From: an uncultured Winogradskyella sp.
GTDB taxonomy: Bacteria; Bacteroidota; Bacteroidia; Flavobacteriales; Flavobacteriaceae
NCBI GenBank assembly: GCA_913055905.1
Contig: CAJXLB010000002.1
Span: 372,001-436,000, forward strand
Direction of reading: 5' to 3'
DNA: 64,000 bases
This document shows, in pieces, positions 1 through 8,786 of this stretch (within the stretch, counting starts at the first letter, position 1; every line of letters starts with the position of its first letter). The translations under genes were made by a program, and so were the position numbers. The notes beneath the pieces are model-generated. The model made no database searches and had not been told where the DNA came from. It saw only the letters and a list, made by a program, of their open reading frames with translations.

Positions 1-482
1 ATTCGAACATAGACCCAGAAAAGACCATCTGGCAAAATTTTAGTGATGAGCAAGAGCTTATCATGATGGGTAATAGACAAGTTAATTCAAGAGCATATTT
101 AAGTCGATTCAATTTTTCTGGTAGTGAACAAAACAAGAAGGTAAAATTGCTCTCGGGCGGAGAACGCAACCGATTGCACCTTGCCATGACCCTTAAAGAA
201 GAAGGGAATGTATTACTTTTAGATGAGCCAACCAATGACCTTGATGTCAACACCTTAAGAGCCTTGGAAGAAGGGCTTGAAAATTTCGCCGGCTGTGCTG
301 TTATTATAAGTCATGATCGCTGGTTCCTCGATAGAATTTGTACACATATTCTAGCATTTGAAGGAAATTCCCAGGTTTATTTCTTTGAAGGTGGATTTTC
401 GGATTATGAAGAAAACAAAAAGAAACGTTTGGGTGCAGACGTTATGCCTAAACGGATAAAGTATAAGAAGCTAGTAAGATAA
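1..482 (+). CDS. ettA: Energy-dependent translational throttle protein EttA (ABC-F), 3' end only
   Basis: C-terminal part of an ABC-F ATPase; the reading frame is open from base 3, so the gene begins left of the window and the first internal Met is not its start. The fragment carries the second nucleotide-binding domain: signature LSGGERNR, Walker B NVLLLDEPTNDLD and the H-switch ISHDRWFLD. The end of the protein (a PKRIKYKKL-like tail) is typical of EttA. EttA binds the ribosomal E site and gates the first peptide bond according to the ATP/ADP ratio (family knowledge). There is no transmembrane segment, as expected for a cytosolic ABC-F protein. A strong hairpin follows the stop codon. Confidence 0.93.
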   Translation, partial: SNIDPEKTIWQNFSDEQELIMMGNRQVNSRAYLSRFNFSGSEQNKKVKLLSGGERNRLHLAMTLKEEGNVLLLDEPTNDLDVNTLRALEEGLENFAGCAVIISHDRWFLDRICTHILAFEGNSQVYFFEGGFSDYEENKKKRLGADVMPKRIKYKKLVR

Positions 483-487
483 AAAAT

Positions 488-515
488 AAGCCAGCTCCTA
501 AGCTGGCTTTTATAT
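488..515. terminator. Intrinsic terminator between convergent genes
   Basis: A perfect 9-bp stem (AAGCCAGCT / AGCTGGCTT) with a CCTA loop is followed by a T-rich stretch on the plus strand and preceded by an A-run, so it can work in both directions. It separates ettA (plus) from the small membrane-protein gene (minus). Confidence 0.85.
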
Positions 516-516
516 T

Positions 517-741
517 TTAATTATCACCGTAAAGGTGACCTCCTGTAAAATCTTTGTAAGATTCATCAAGGTCCTTAAATGCGTTGGTGTCCATCAATTT
601 CTTATTCTCAGCTTTCAGCTTATACATTTTTACAATAGCTATTAAAATAAAAACTAAGAAAATCGCGGCAACTGCGATTAAAATCATGGTCAACTGTGCG
701 GTGGTGACCAGAAGTGCTATGGAGGGCAGATGGTTAAGCAT
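517..741 (-). CDS. Small single-span membrane protein, function unknown
   Basis: A 74-residue protein with one strongly hydrophobic helix at about residues 15-38, followed by a basic and then acidic cytoplasmic tail (KMYKLKAENKK then DLDESYKDFTGG). No enzymatic motif is visible. Reading continues to a natural stop next to the shared terminator. Flavobacterial genomes often carry a short membrane protein beside ettA, which is why I accept this ORF rather than the overlapping plus-strand one. Function not recognised. Confidence 0.7.
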   Translation of the reverse strand: MLNHLPSIALLVTTAQLTMILIAVAAIFLVFILIAIVKMYKLKAENKKLMDTNAFKDLDESYKDFTGGHLYGDN

Positions 742-944
742 GGTTACTTTTGGTGTTAGATTTGGTTTCTACATGGCTAATATAGAAAAAAATCAAATAT
801 GCAACACGCTAAGTTTAAATTATTTACGAAAAATACCACTAAAAAACACCGATTAAACGATAGATAGTATCGTTAAAACACACTATTTTAAAGGTCTTTC
901 GCACATTTAGATGTATGCAAGAGAAAGTTATTAACACATAAAAG
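742..944. other. AT-rich intergenic region with an inverted repeat
   Basis: No gene is seen. It contains an inverted repeat at 856-874, AACGATA-(5)-TATCGTT. On the minus strand the repeat is followed a few bases later by a run of six T, so it may act as a weak terminator for the MBL-fold gene, which is read toward it from the right. Confidence 0.3.
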
Positions 945-1724
945 TTAATACCACTTTAAAAGTGAAACTTCTATGGATGCATCTTCTTCTTCCACTAAAG
1001 ACTTAAACTTATTGACATCACTTAGACCTTCAGTTCCTCTGTAATGATAGGGGAATACTTGCTTTGGCTTGAAGTCCAAAACGGCACTAGCTGCACTCTC
1101 CACAGGCATGGTATACGGTAAGTTCATGCAAACAAAAGCTTTGTCTATGTTTTTTAGATTTCGCATCTCAGGAATATCTTCAGTATCTCCAGAAATATAA
1201 ACGCGCTCATCACCGAGCGTGAGTAAATAGCCGTTTCCCCTTCCTTTTTCATGAAATTTCAATGCTTCTTCTCGTAGATTATACATTGGAATTGCCTCAA
1301 TATTAATTCCTGAAACTGTCTTAACTTCTCCATTGGACATTACTGTTGGGCTGTCGTGAATCTCGCTTGGAATTTTGTCCACAACGGCTTGGGGCGCAAC
1401 CAATGGAATAGCCTTGATGTTAAGCGCTTCCAGTGTTTCGGTATTTAAGTGATCGCCATGAATGTCGGTGATTAAAACCAGTGTAGGTCTCTTTTGACCT
1501 TCAAATGCTTTGGTACCACCAACAGGGTCTACATAGATGACATTTTCACGATACTCTAAAACTAGCGTACCATGATTAATGGGAATAACCTTTACATTGG
1601 CATCAGTAGTTTCAACTGTTTTTTCAGTCTCTTCGGAATTGGTTGCTGTCTCTTTGGCTTCATTCTTACAGCTTGAAAAAAGCGTTAATACAACAAGTAG
1701 GGTAAATAGTTTGTAATTTTTCAT
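945..1724 (-). CDS. MBL-fold metallo-hydrolase, predicted lipoprotein
   Basis: About 259 residues when started at the Met directly before the signal peptide (MKNYKLFTLLVVLTLFSSC); an in-frame Met six codons upstream (1742) would put extra residues before it. The lipobox FSSC predicts diacylation and an envelope location. A low-complexity Thr/Glu linker follows, then a beta-lactamase-fold domain with DIHGDH, ISGDTED and YHYRG motifs, as in the UlaG-like branch. The first His of the classic HxHxDH metal motif is Asp here (TDIHGDH), a variant I recall as usual for this subfamily. Substrate unknown. Confidence 0.85.
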   Translation of the reverse strand: MKNYKLFTLLVVLTLFSSCKNEAKETATNSEETEKTVETTDANVKVIPINHGTLVLEYRENVIYVDPVGGTKAFEGQKRPTLVLITDIHGDHLNTETLEALNIKAIPLVAPQAVVDKIPSEIHDSPTVMSNGEVKTVSGINIEAIPMYNLREEALKFHEKGRGNGYLLTLGDERVYISGDTEDIPEMRNLKNIDKAFVCMNLPYTMPVESAASAVLDFKPKQVFPYHYRGTEGLSDVNKFKSLVEEEDASIEVSLLKWY

Positions 1725-1884
1725 AAGGTTAGTTTTAGTCAAAATTACTTAACTCTTTTCTGTATCGCGCAGTTGTAACATTTTTATAACATTTACTACC
1801 TATATTTTACAGGATAAATTTTTATTCTCATTTAAAAATACCGACATTGTATATCCATTTTTTTAAACTTTAACACCTTATCAT

Positions 1885-3225
1885 ATGTCCGAAGAATTTG
1901 ATTTGCTAGAGACCAACTCTAACGAAAAACCAGAAAAGGTTGATGTCAATTGGGGAAAAGCCATTGACCAAATGAAATCTAAATTGGCCCAGGAAGACGA
2001 CCCGGAAAGTCGACAGAAAATACTAAATGCAACTTTAGATAGTGTCGTAGAAATGGCAGAAAAAGACCGTTCTACGCTATTAGATGCCATTAAGGATTTA
2101 ACGGACTATCAAGACGAAGTGGGAATCATGTTCGAAGGTTTTTCTGCTTTAAACGAAGAAGAACAAAAAGTTATAAATGATGCCGTAAAACGTTTAGAGC
2201 GTGCCAAAGTCGAACTGGAAGATGCTCAAAATAAACCGGATACTTGGTGGAATAATCTCTGGGGCCGTAAGTCTAAAATAAAGCGTGCCGAAGATGAGTT
2301 AAAAGCAGCCCAAAAAGAACGCGATTCAGCTGACAATAGAGCCAAAGCTATGTTTCAACAGCGCATTGAGAATGCAGACGTGCAAACCTTGCTCAACGAG
2401 CTGTCCTTTAAGAGCCAAGCGGCCATTAAACGTTTAAAGGACCGTGAGCTCGAAATAAAGGAAGTTGAGGAAAACCTTAAAACGGCTATTGTTGAGGCTA
2501 GTAACAACCATACAAAGGCTCTTGAGAAAAAGGCAGAGGTAGAATCTCAATTAGAAGAGCAGTATGCACTCCTAAAGCAAGCAAGGCAAGCACTGGATGA
2601 AGTAGCAGATAAACAGTCTACGGAATATTCAGAGGCCTTAGAGCGCGTAACGAAATTAGAGCAAAAGGTTGAGGAGCTAGAAGGACTTAAAAATGCTTAT
2701 ACCACACTAGCGGCTTCTAAAGATAGCTTTGTACACAAGCACAACCTTACCATTAAAGTACTAACATCACTTAGAAGTAATCTGCAAACGCATAGGGCAA
2801 AGCTTAAAAGTGATACGGATGAAAGATTGAAATATTACGATGGCTATGTTGTGGCACTAAAAGCACGTACAGATCAAGAATTTGCAGCTATTTTAGAGCA
2901 CTTAGGAGTGAAAACCGATGAGCACATTGGTGAGACCCTTGCGGCAATGCACACGGCTAGTGCCAAGGCAAGACAGGAAATGATGGATAACATTCCGGTG
3001 CACGAAAAAGTGATGCAAGGTGTTTACAGCAGTTATGCAGAAGCGCTTAAGGAAATTAGAAATAAGGATGGCGAGATTCAAAAGAATTTTGCCGATCGCT
3101 ACGGAATAGATATGAAGGAAATCTTTGATGCCTATTACAATGCTGAAGAAACCGCACCAGATGGTAATGATGCAGAAGTACCTTCAAAGAAATCTGAACC
3201 CAAAGAAGACGACTTACTCTCGTAA
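1885..3225 (+). CDS. Long coiled-coil protein, first gene of an uncharacterised seven-gene operon
   Basis: A 446-residue, highly charged and almost entirely helical protein with no signal peptide or membrane span, so probably cytosolic. Heptad-like coiled coil runs from roughly residue 75 to 115 and again from about 130 to 290, separated by a Pro-containing turn with a Trp-rich patch (TWWNNLWGRK, around residues 118-128). The C-terminal third is helical and ends in an acidic, Lys-rich disordered tail. The family is not recognised with certainty; weak similarity in style to TelA/PspA-type coiled-coil proteins is inference only. It is followed after 67 bp by another gene on the same strand and probably co-transcribed with six downstream genes. 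It may form the filament or scaffold worked on by the AAA ATPase two genes on. Confidence 0.85.
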   Translation: MSEEFDLLETNSNEKPEKVDVNWGKAIDQMKSKLAQEDDPESRQKILNATLDSVVEMAEKDRSTLLDAIKDLTDYQDEVGIMFEGFSALNEEEQKVINDAVKRLERAKVELEDAQNKPDTWWNNLWGRKSKIKRAEDELKAAQKERDSADNRAKAMFQQRIENADVQTLLNELSFKSQAAIKRLKDRELEIKEVEENLKTAIVEASNNHTKALEKKAEVESQLEEQYALLKQARQALDEVADKQSTEYSEALERVTKLEQKVEELEGLKNAYTTLAASKDSFVHKHNLTIKVLTSLRSNLQTHRAKLKSDTDERLKYYDGYVVALKARTDQEFAAILEHLGVKTDEHIGETLAAMHTASAKARQEMMDNIPVHEKVMQGVYSSYAEALKEIRNKDGEIQKNFADRYGIDMKEIFDAYYNAEETAPDGNDAEVPSKKSEPKEDDLLS

Positions 3226-3292
3226 CAGCTAATATTAAAATTCAATTTAGGCTCTACCATGAATAGTTTCATCGGATAAAGCATCGATATCA

Positions 3293-4330
3293 ATGATTGT
3301 AACACCATTAGATTCAGCAGTATTAGACTCTAAGGAACAATATGTGTTCTATCACAGAATGATAGATTTTACACTTAAGGAGCTCGTGGTGGCAGTACAA
3401 GCAAATGGGCTCTGTAACTCTCAAGAAGTGCAATTATTTAAACAGTATTGTGATTTGTTGCTCTATTCCATTGAGGCTATGCGTGTAAAATACATGTATG
3501 ATGATGAGGAAAACATGAAAGTAGACCTTACAGATTCTGGCTTCCCAAATTACCTGGAGTTTCGATATTTGTTCAATGATTTGGGTCTACGAGAAGAGTT
3601 TCTGGGAAAGCTAACACCTATTGCTGATTTAAAAGCTGAATTTTTAGATACATTAATGCGACAGAAACAGCCTATCTCTAAGCGAAAGTTATTTCAAGCG
3701 GCTTCGATTGTATATTATTCTTCGGCAAAGAAGGAATATATCTTTAATAGGTTTGTTCAAGGTAAAATATTAAGAAATCCTGAAGGTAATGAAGGTGATT
3801 ATTTAGTGAGTTGGAGTTTTTACGATGTTACGCATAATAGACCTTTTATGTGCTTTATGTATTTCAATTATAATGGCTCAGAGGTAATGGATTATAAGGA
3901 CCAAATTTATAAGGTGCTAAAGAATGTAGCCGACAGGGATATGAATTTAGACACGATGGCCTATGCCATTGATAAAAGGTTGCCAAAATTGCTTCCAAAG
4001 CGCATAAAACGTGTCGATTTAGGGCCAATTCACAATGTATTTGCAAAAGACAAGAATGAGATGACCCACGCCATTTTAGAAGGTATAGCCAAAAAAACCA
4101 TATCAATTGAGGCTTTTGCCATATCGCTTAAAATAGATGAGTTAAACTCTGAAAGTGAATTCAAGGAAGGTGGAATTTTTAACAAGCAAACCTTTCAGAA
4201 ATGGGATAAGGTTTTTAAGCAAACCTACATATTGGCGCCACATAGAATCATCCAACTTCTTTACAACAAAACACCGGAGTTAATCCATACATTGACACAA
4301 CCACCTATAGAAGTGGCTGGACTAAAATAA
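3293..4330 (+). CDS. Uncharacterised soluble protein of the AAA-ATPase operon
   Basis: 345 residues with no signal peptide or transmembrane helix. The N-terminal half is helical (YHRMIDFTLKEL), the middle has a beta-rich, aromatic stretch (SWSFYDVTHNRPF, FMYFNYNG at about 180-205), and the last third is mixed with a conserved-looking RVDLGPIHNVF segment. I do not recognise the family and see no catalytic motif. It sits between the coiled-coil gene and the AAA ATPase gene (67 and 61 bp gaps), so an adaptor or regulatory role for the ATPase is the simplest inference. Confidence 0.8.
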   Translation: MIVTPLDSAVLDSKEQYVFYHRMIDFTLKELVVAVQANGLCNSQEVQLFKQYCDLLLYSIEAMRVKYMYDDEENMKVDLTDSGFPNYLEFRYLFNDLGLREEFLGKLTPIADLKAEFLDTLMRQKQPISKRKLFQAASIVYYSSAKKEYIFNRFVQGKILRNPEGNEGDYLVSWSFYDVTHNRPFMCFMYFNYNGSEVMDYKDQIYKVLKNVADRDMNLDTMAYAIDKRLPKLLPKRIKRVDLGPIHNVFAKDKNEMTHAILEGIAKKTISIEAFAISLKIDELNSESEFKEGGIFNKQTFQKWDKVFKQTYILAPHRIIQLLYNKTPELIHTLTQPPIEVAGLK

Positions 4331-4391
4331 ACCTTACCGAAAAATGGTTTTGACCAAATAAGGATGGATTAAGATTAACAACACTAAGCAC

Positions 4392-6359
4392 ATGGAACAT
4401 AATTCTACATTTCCAATTAAACAAAAAGAACTAGACATGCTTAGGGACGAAGCTTCGTCCTACCTTAAGTCGGTACAATGGGAACAGTCACAAAGGGCTA
4501 AATCTAAGAGTAATGACAATAAGGATGAGTCTATTTTGTTGTTCTTGTCTAGAGCCAACAACGGAACTAATGTCACATCGACCTCTGTTTCTAAAACCAT
4601 TTTGGCCCTTAAAAAGAAACTTTTACCTGAGTCCATAGCCATACCTATTCATTTAAATCAAGCCTTATTTGCAGTGCAAGAAGGCATTGTTTTAGGGCAA
4701 TGGATTAAAGATAATTACTACGACTCGTCCGGCTTATCAACCCTTGCAGAAAATAAAGCTGCTTTGGACCAAAAGGAAAGACGAGAGTACGACAGTAAAA
4801 TGCAAACCGCAACGGCATACATGCTCTTTGCTACCGCCTACAAAATAGTGCACGATTTAATGCCTTACGCCTCCGATGATTTAACCGTGATGAAGCACAA
4901 ATTTGCAGGTATACCTGAGGTGGCTTTGCTTACACCGGTTAAAGGCATGTCTTGTCAATTATTTTATTACGATAAATATTTGAGCCATCCTGAAATTATC
5001 CATTCAGATAAAGATGTGGTGGATTTCACCATGGTTTATTTTCAAGCCTTGATAGATGAAATTCAACTTCGTAAAAGTGCTTTGGAATATACCGAGACCA
5101 TTCTGGATAGAACGTATAAATTAGAGCATTCGGATTTTGCAATTTCTGGTTGGGAAAATGTATTTCAAGGAACGGCCAAAAGTGTCGAATTCAATAAAGT
5201 TAAGTTTGAAGAAATTGTAGGGAATAAGGATGCAAAACACTTTGCCAGAAGACTAACAGAACGAATCTTAAGCTATGACTTCCAAGCACAGAAAAACCCA
5301 TTTCAAGAATTGGGAGGATTTATGCCTGTTTTTATGGGTTACGGAATTCCTGGCACAGGTAAGAGTATGCTTATTGCAGCTATAGCGACGCGTTTAAAGG
5401 AGTATACAGATCAATTGGAAATCCCATTTTTGTTTCATCCAATGCCAGACACCTTAATATCAACCTTTCAAGGTGGCTCGGCAGAAAAAATGGTAGAATG
5501 GATGAAACCCTTGCAAGATCCAACTCGACTGATTTTTGCACCTATTGACGATGCAGAGAACAACTTGCAAGAACGCACGGCGCAAGGAGTTTCAGCTGGT
5601 GTAAAGGAAGTAATTGGTGTGTTCTTGAGATATACTGAAGGTGCCTATGCCATAAACTATGGCAATAGTGCAATAGGTCTTTTTACCAACTTGCCCGAGA
5701 TGTTGGATAAAGCCGTTATTTCTAGAGTACAAGGTCGGTTTAAAATAGATGGTGCACGCACAGCAAATGATTTCTTGGATCAGGATTATTTATGGTGGCG
5801 AAAGTTTGAAAAAACACTGCCACAATTTGTAAATATGAATGGACCGGAGAATTATGACTATTTACAAGACCAAGGCTTGGCAAAATCCTTGGGAGAGATT
5901 TTAAAGGCGGTCGAGAAACCATCAGAAGATCGCGTAAATGAAATATTTGAGAAAGTAGAGCAGGCACATGGGCACCAGAACCATATGTTCTATGCCAATC
6001 TGTACAAAGAAATACAGGCTGTCTTTCCATTTTTCTCGTCTAGGGACGTGAGAAATATTCAATCGGCTATTTCACTACGATTGACGGATTTTGACCTTGA
6101 AGATGACTGGTTTGACAATCCGGAATTATATTTTAAAAAGGATTACGACACCAAGTTGAATATGCTAAAGGAACTTATGAAGGCTAACATGAAAGGACTC
6201 AATTTTTCTGATATTCGCCGTCAAGAAGTTATTCGCTACTTGGATAATGTTGCAACTATTGCCGATACGGATTTTAAACGCAAGGTAGACCAACGTATCA
6301 AACAAATGAATATAGAATTAGAAGCTCGAGAGCAATTTAACAACGGTTCAAATTCATGA
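4392..6359 (+). CDS. Classic AAA family ATPase with a long helical N-terminal domain
   Basis: 655 residues. The first ~290 residues are helical with no known domain. The ATPase module has Walker A GIPGTGKS at residues 318-325, an unusual Walker B stretch IFAPIDDAE at about 381-389 (DD rather than the standard DE), a sensor-1 region LFTNLPEMLD, and an arginine-finger-like SRVQGRF. The TN...LD.A..R..GRF pattern is that of classic AAA proteins (FtsH/Vps4/katanin type). A further ~190-residue helical C-terminal region follows. No membrane span. The stop overlaps the start of the Nudix gene (ATGA), indicating translational coupling. Probably the motor of the cluster. Confidence 0.88.
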   Translation: MEHNSTFPIKQKELDMLRDEASSYLKSVQWEQSQRAKSKSNDNKDESILLFLSRANNGTNVTSTSVSKTILALKKKLLPESIAIPIHLNQALFAVQEGIVLGQWIKDNYYDSSGLSTLAENKAALDQKERREYDSKMQTATAYMLFATAYKIVHDLMPYASDDLTVMKHKFAGIPEVALLTPVKGMSCQLFYYDKYLSHPEIIHSDKDVVDFTMVYFQALIDEIQLRKSALEYTETILDRTYKLEHSDFAISGWENVFQGTAKSVEFNKVKFEEIVGNKDAKHFARRLTERILSYDFQAQKNPFQELGGFMPVFMGYGIPGTGKSMLIAAIATRLKEYTDQLEIPFLFHPMPDTLISTFQGGSAEKMVEWMKPLQDPTRLIFAPIDDAENNLQERTAQGVSAGVKEVIGVFLRYTEGAYAINYGNSAIGLFTNLPEMLDKAVISRVQGRFKIDGARTANDFLDQDYLWWRKFEKTLPQFVNMNGPENYDYLQDQGLAKSLGEILKAVEKPSEDRVNEIFEKVEQAHGHQNHMFYANLYKEIQAVFPFFSSRDVRNIQSAISLRLTDFDLEDDWFDNPELYFKKDYDTKLNMLKELMKANMKGLNFSDIRRQEVIRYLDNVATIADTDFKRKVDQRIKQMNIELEAREQFNNGSNS

Positions 6360-6937
6360 AGAAAATAAAAGATATTGAACCAATTACCTTGTCGAGTGCT
6401 TGGGCAACCTTAAAACGAATAGATTTCGATTATAGGTTTAAGAATGGGCAGTGGAAGCGCTTATCAAGAGAAACCTACGATAGAGGAGATGGTGCTGCAA
6501 TCTTACTCTATAATACTCAAAAGCAATCTGTAATTTTAACGAAGCAATTTCGTATGCCCATTTATGTGAATGCACCTTCAGAATCTTATTCTATCGAGGT
6601 GTGTGCTGGTGCTATCGATAACAACGAAGATCCCTTAGAAACTATATTGCGTGAAGTTGAAGAAGAGACAGGTTATCGCATAAAATCTGCACAGCAAGTA
6701 TTAGCTGCCTACACATCACCTGGAGCGTTGACTGAAAAGATGTTTCTTTTTGTTGCTGAGTATCATGATGACCTTAAGAAAAGCAGTGGTGGAGGCTGTG
6801 AAGATGAAAACGAAGAACTAGAAGTTATTGAGTTATCATTTGAAGATGCCATGACTATGATAAAAGAAGGGAGCATAAGGGATGCAAAGACGATTATGCT
6901 GCTGCAATATGCCAAAATCGAAAAGTTATTTGAATAA
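6356..6937 (+). CDS. Nudix hydrolase, NudK (GDP-mannose pyrophosphatase)-like
   Basis: 193 residues. A complete Nudix box is present: G-x5-E-x7-REVEEETGY at about residues 82-105. The N-terminal half (opening near TLSSAWATLKR, then QFRMPIY) matches the NudK/ADP-ribose-pyrophosphatase branch, which hydrolyses sugar nucleotides such as GDP-mannose or ADP-ribose to the sugar phosphate and a nucleotide. All Nudix residues are intact, so an active enzyme is expected. It overlaps the AAA ATPase gene by 4 bp and precedes the next gene by 13 bp, so it is an integral member of the operon and not a chance neighbour. Confidence 0.9.
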   Translation: MKKIKDIEPITLSSAWATLKRIDFDYRFKNGQWKRLSRETYDRGDGAAILLYNTQKQSVILTKQFRMPIYVNAPSESYSIEVCAGAIDNNEDPLETILREVEEETGYRIKSAQQVLAAYTSPGALTEKMFLFVAEYHDDLKKSSGGGCEDENEELEVIELSFEDAMTMIKEGSIRDAKTIMLLQYAKIEKLFE

Positions 6938-6950
6938 TTATTATTTATAA

Positions 6951-8186
6951 ATGGACAAACTCAAGCAGGCCAACTTGTATCGTAGCGACCTCATTTCTGT
7001 AGGTGGTAAGCTCGTAGAGCGGTATAACAAGTGTTTAGAAACGCTTGGTTTCCCAAGAACTAAATTAACCTCATTTTCTATAGATGGAATGGGTTGGAGC
7101 CCAGAAGTAGCAGAAGAGCGAAAAGATATGCACTATCTAAACCATGGCGATGCCAATCCGCACGGCATTATTATCTCTCCATTGCAAAAGGGAAAACCGG
7201 TTTATTTGCCTTTTCATTCTTTTGATAAGGAAATGATGCAACACATTTTTAGAACGCATGGACGTAAAATAAATGACATTACTAGGGATTCTGCTATTTG
7301 TATAGATTTTGACCAAGATATTGATGTCTTTTACGAACCTCTGGATATTTTAAAGTATAAAGATGTAAGTATAACATTTAGATTGATTGATAATTTAGAA
7401 GAAAAGCAAAAGCAGCAGCAGCTATTAATTGATAAATTCAATCATGGTAATAATTTCATTGACGAAGATATTCACCAAGAACTTCTAGAATCGGCAAAGA
7501 CCTTTGGTGATCTGAGAAATCGCGATTTAACCTTGCATTCCATCCACTACTCAACAAAATCATTTTTTACCAGAGCCTTTAATGGTGTTTATCTCTTAAG
7601 GGATTTTATCAAACCTATCGTGGTTTTTGAAGATTTAAAATATTACAAGGAAGCCATAAAAGACACCATCCACGATGTATTAATCTATCATATTTCTCAA
7701 CCGGAACTCATCGAAAAACTAAAAAGTCATCTCATAATTGAGTGCGATTTAGATCGTATTGTAAATACACCAATTTACGACCGCGTTAAAAAGTTTATGT
7801 TGTATTCCGTTTTGGAAAATCCTGAGCATCCAATAAGAGACATCCTTAATAACAAGGTATTGCTAAAGAGCTATCTTAATAAAATAGAGGTGTCAAAACG
7901 TAAAAAAGTAATGGGTGTAGAGCTTTACTTGGAACGATTGGCGAGAAGCAATGCCTATAAGTTGGAAGATATGGTGGATGAGTCTTTTTATTTTGCCTTA
8001 CACCAGCCACATTCCTCATTAATGCCAGATCAACGGGATTTAATTCATAAGTTGCTTATAAACATTGCACCAAAGGATGTTTTATTCTTGTATTGGTATG
8101 ATAAAGAACAGTTTTACAAAAACTACGAGACTTGGGACGATTCGTTTCGGGAATGGGTAATAGAGCAGATTAGTAACAATATTTAA
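6951..8186 (+). CDS. Uncharacterised conserved soluble protein of the AAA-ATPase operon
   Basis: 411 residues, no signal peptide and no membrane span. The N-terminal ~100 residues contain WSPEVAEE and NHGDANPHGIIISP; the remainder is mostly helical with many charged residues. I recall a family of this length in Bacteroidota carrying only a DUF number (possibly DUF6638) but cannot verify it. No catalytic motif is seen. It lies 13 bp after the Nudix gene and 39 bp before a membrane-protein gene. Confidence 0.78.
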   Translation: MDKLKQANLYRSDLISVGGKLVERYNKCLETLGFPRTKLTSFSIDGMGWSPEVAEERKDMHYLNHGDANPHGIIISPLQKGKPVYLPFHSFDKEMMQHIFRTHGRKINDITRDSAICIDFDQDIDVFYEPLDILKYKDVSITFRLIDNLEEKQKQQQLLIDKFNHGNNFIDEDIHQELLESAKTFGDLRNRDLTLHSIHYSTKSFFTRAFNGVYLLRDFIKPIVVFEDLKYYKEAIKDTIHDVLIYHISQPELIEKLKSHLIIECDLDRIVNTPIYDRVKKFMLYSVLENPEHPIRDILNNKVLLKSYLNKIEVSKRKKVMGVELYLERLARSNAYKLEDMVDESFYFALHQPHSSLMPDQRDLIHKLLINIAPKDVLFLYWYDKEQFYKNYETWDDSFREWVIEQISNNI

Positions 8187-8225
8187 CTTTAATAGACTAA
8201 CTTTATAAGAAACTAAGTAGCAATC

Positions 8226-8768
8226 ATGGGCATAGAATTGGTTATTTTTTTAGTGGCAATATTATTTGGGGTTTTCTTGTACTGGAGAGAATCTAATGGT
8301 AATGGCGCCTATCGTTTCTTAAACAAAATCGTGAATAGTAAAGAACTTCAAATGAGTCCAGATAATCCTAAAGGCTTTGTTTACAAACAGGCTTTTATTC
8401 CAAGATTGATTTTTGTGGTAGCCCTGGTTCTGGTTGCTGCACTCATTTTAGAGTTTTTAACACCAATTTCTGTGTTTGCCAGCTATAACGGTGTGTCTGC
8501 TTTTGCATCCTTTGCCGTTGGAGCGCTATTAGGTACGTATCTAGCGAGTTTTGTTATTAAAACAAGTGAGGTTGTTGAAGAAAAGAGTGGTAGCATAGGA
8601 GACTTAGTTGAAGACGCGGTTGATAAAGGAAAAGATTTTCTAGACGATTTAAAGAATTCAGATAATAAATCTGTTGAAAGAGCCAAGGAAGAAATTGAAC
8701 CTAGGCCTTCCTCAGAGCAAGATAAGAAAAGTGCTCGTGAGCGTCTCAAAGACAAAGGCTTAATGTAA
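8226..8768 (+). CDS. Small membrane protein with charged C-terminal tail (AAA-ATPase operon)
   Basis: 180 residues. One membrane helix at about residues 3-19, a ~30-residue loop, then two more hydrophobic segments around 53-76 and 85-110. The last ~65 residues are hydrophilic and charged (many Asp, Glu, Lys), presumably cytosolic and possibly a docking tail for the soluble partners encoded upstream. No recognised domain. An antisense ORF covering the same bases is rejected. The next gene follows after 18 bp. Confidence 0.78.
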   Translation: MGIELVIFLVAILFGVFLYWRESNGNGAYRFLNKIVNSKELQMSPDNPKGFVYKQAFIPRLIFVVALVLVAALILEFLTPISVFASYNGVSAFASFAVGALLGTYLASFVIKTSEVVEEKSGSIGDLVEDAVDKGKDFLDDLKNSDNKSVERAKEEIEPRPSSEQDKKSARERLKDKGLM

Positions 8769-8786
8769 TATGCTCGAATAAAATAT

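Noticed and set aside
584-856. Plus-strand ORF of 90 codons
   Set aside because: It lies antisense to the small membrane-protein gene, mirrors its hydrophobic segment and runs into the intergenic repeat; no independent coding signal.
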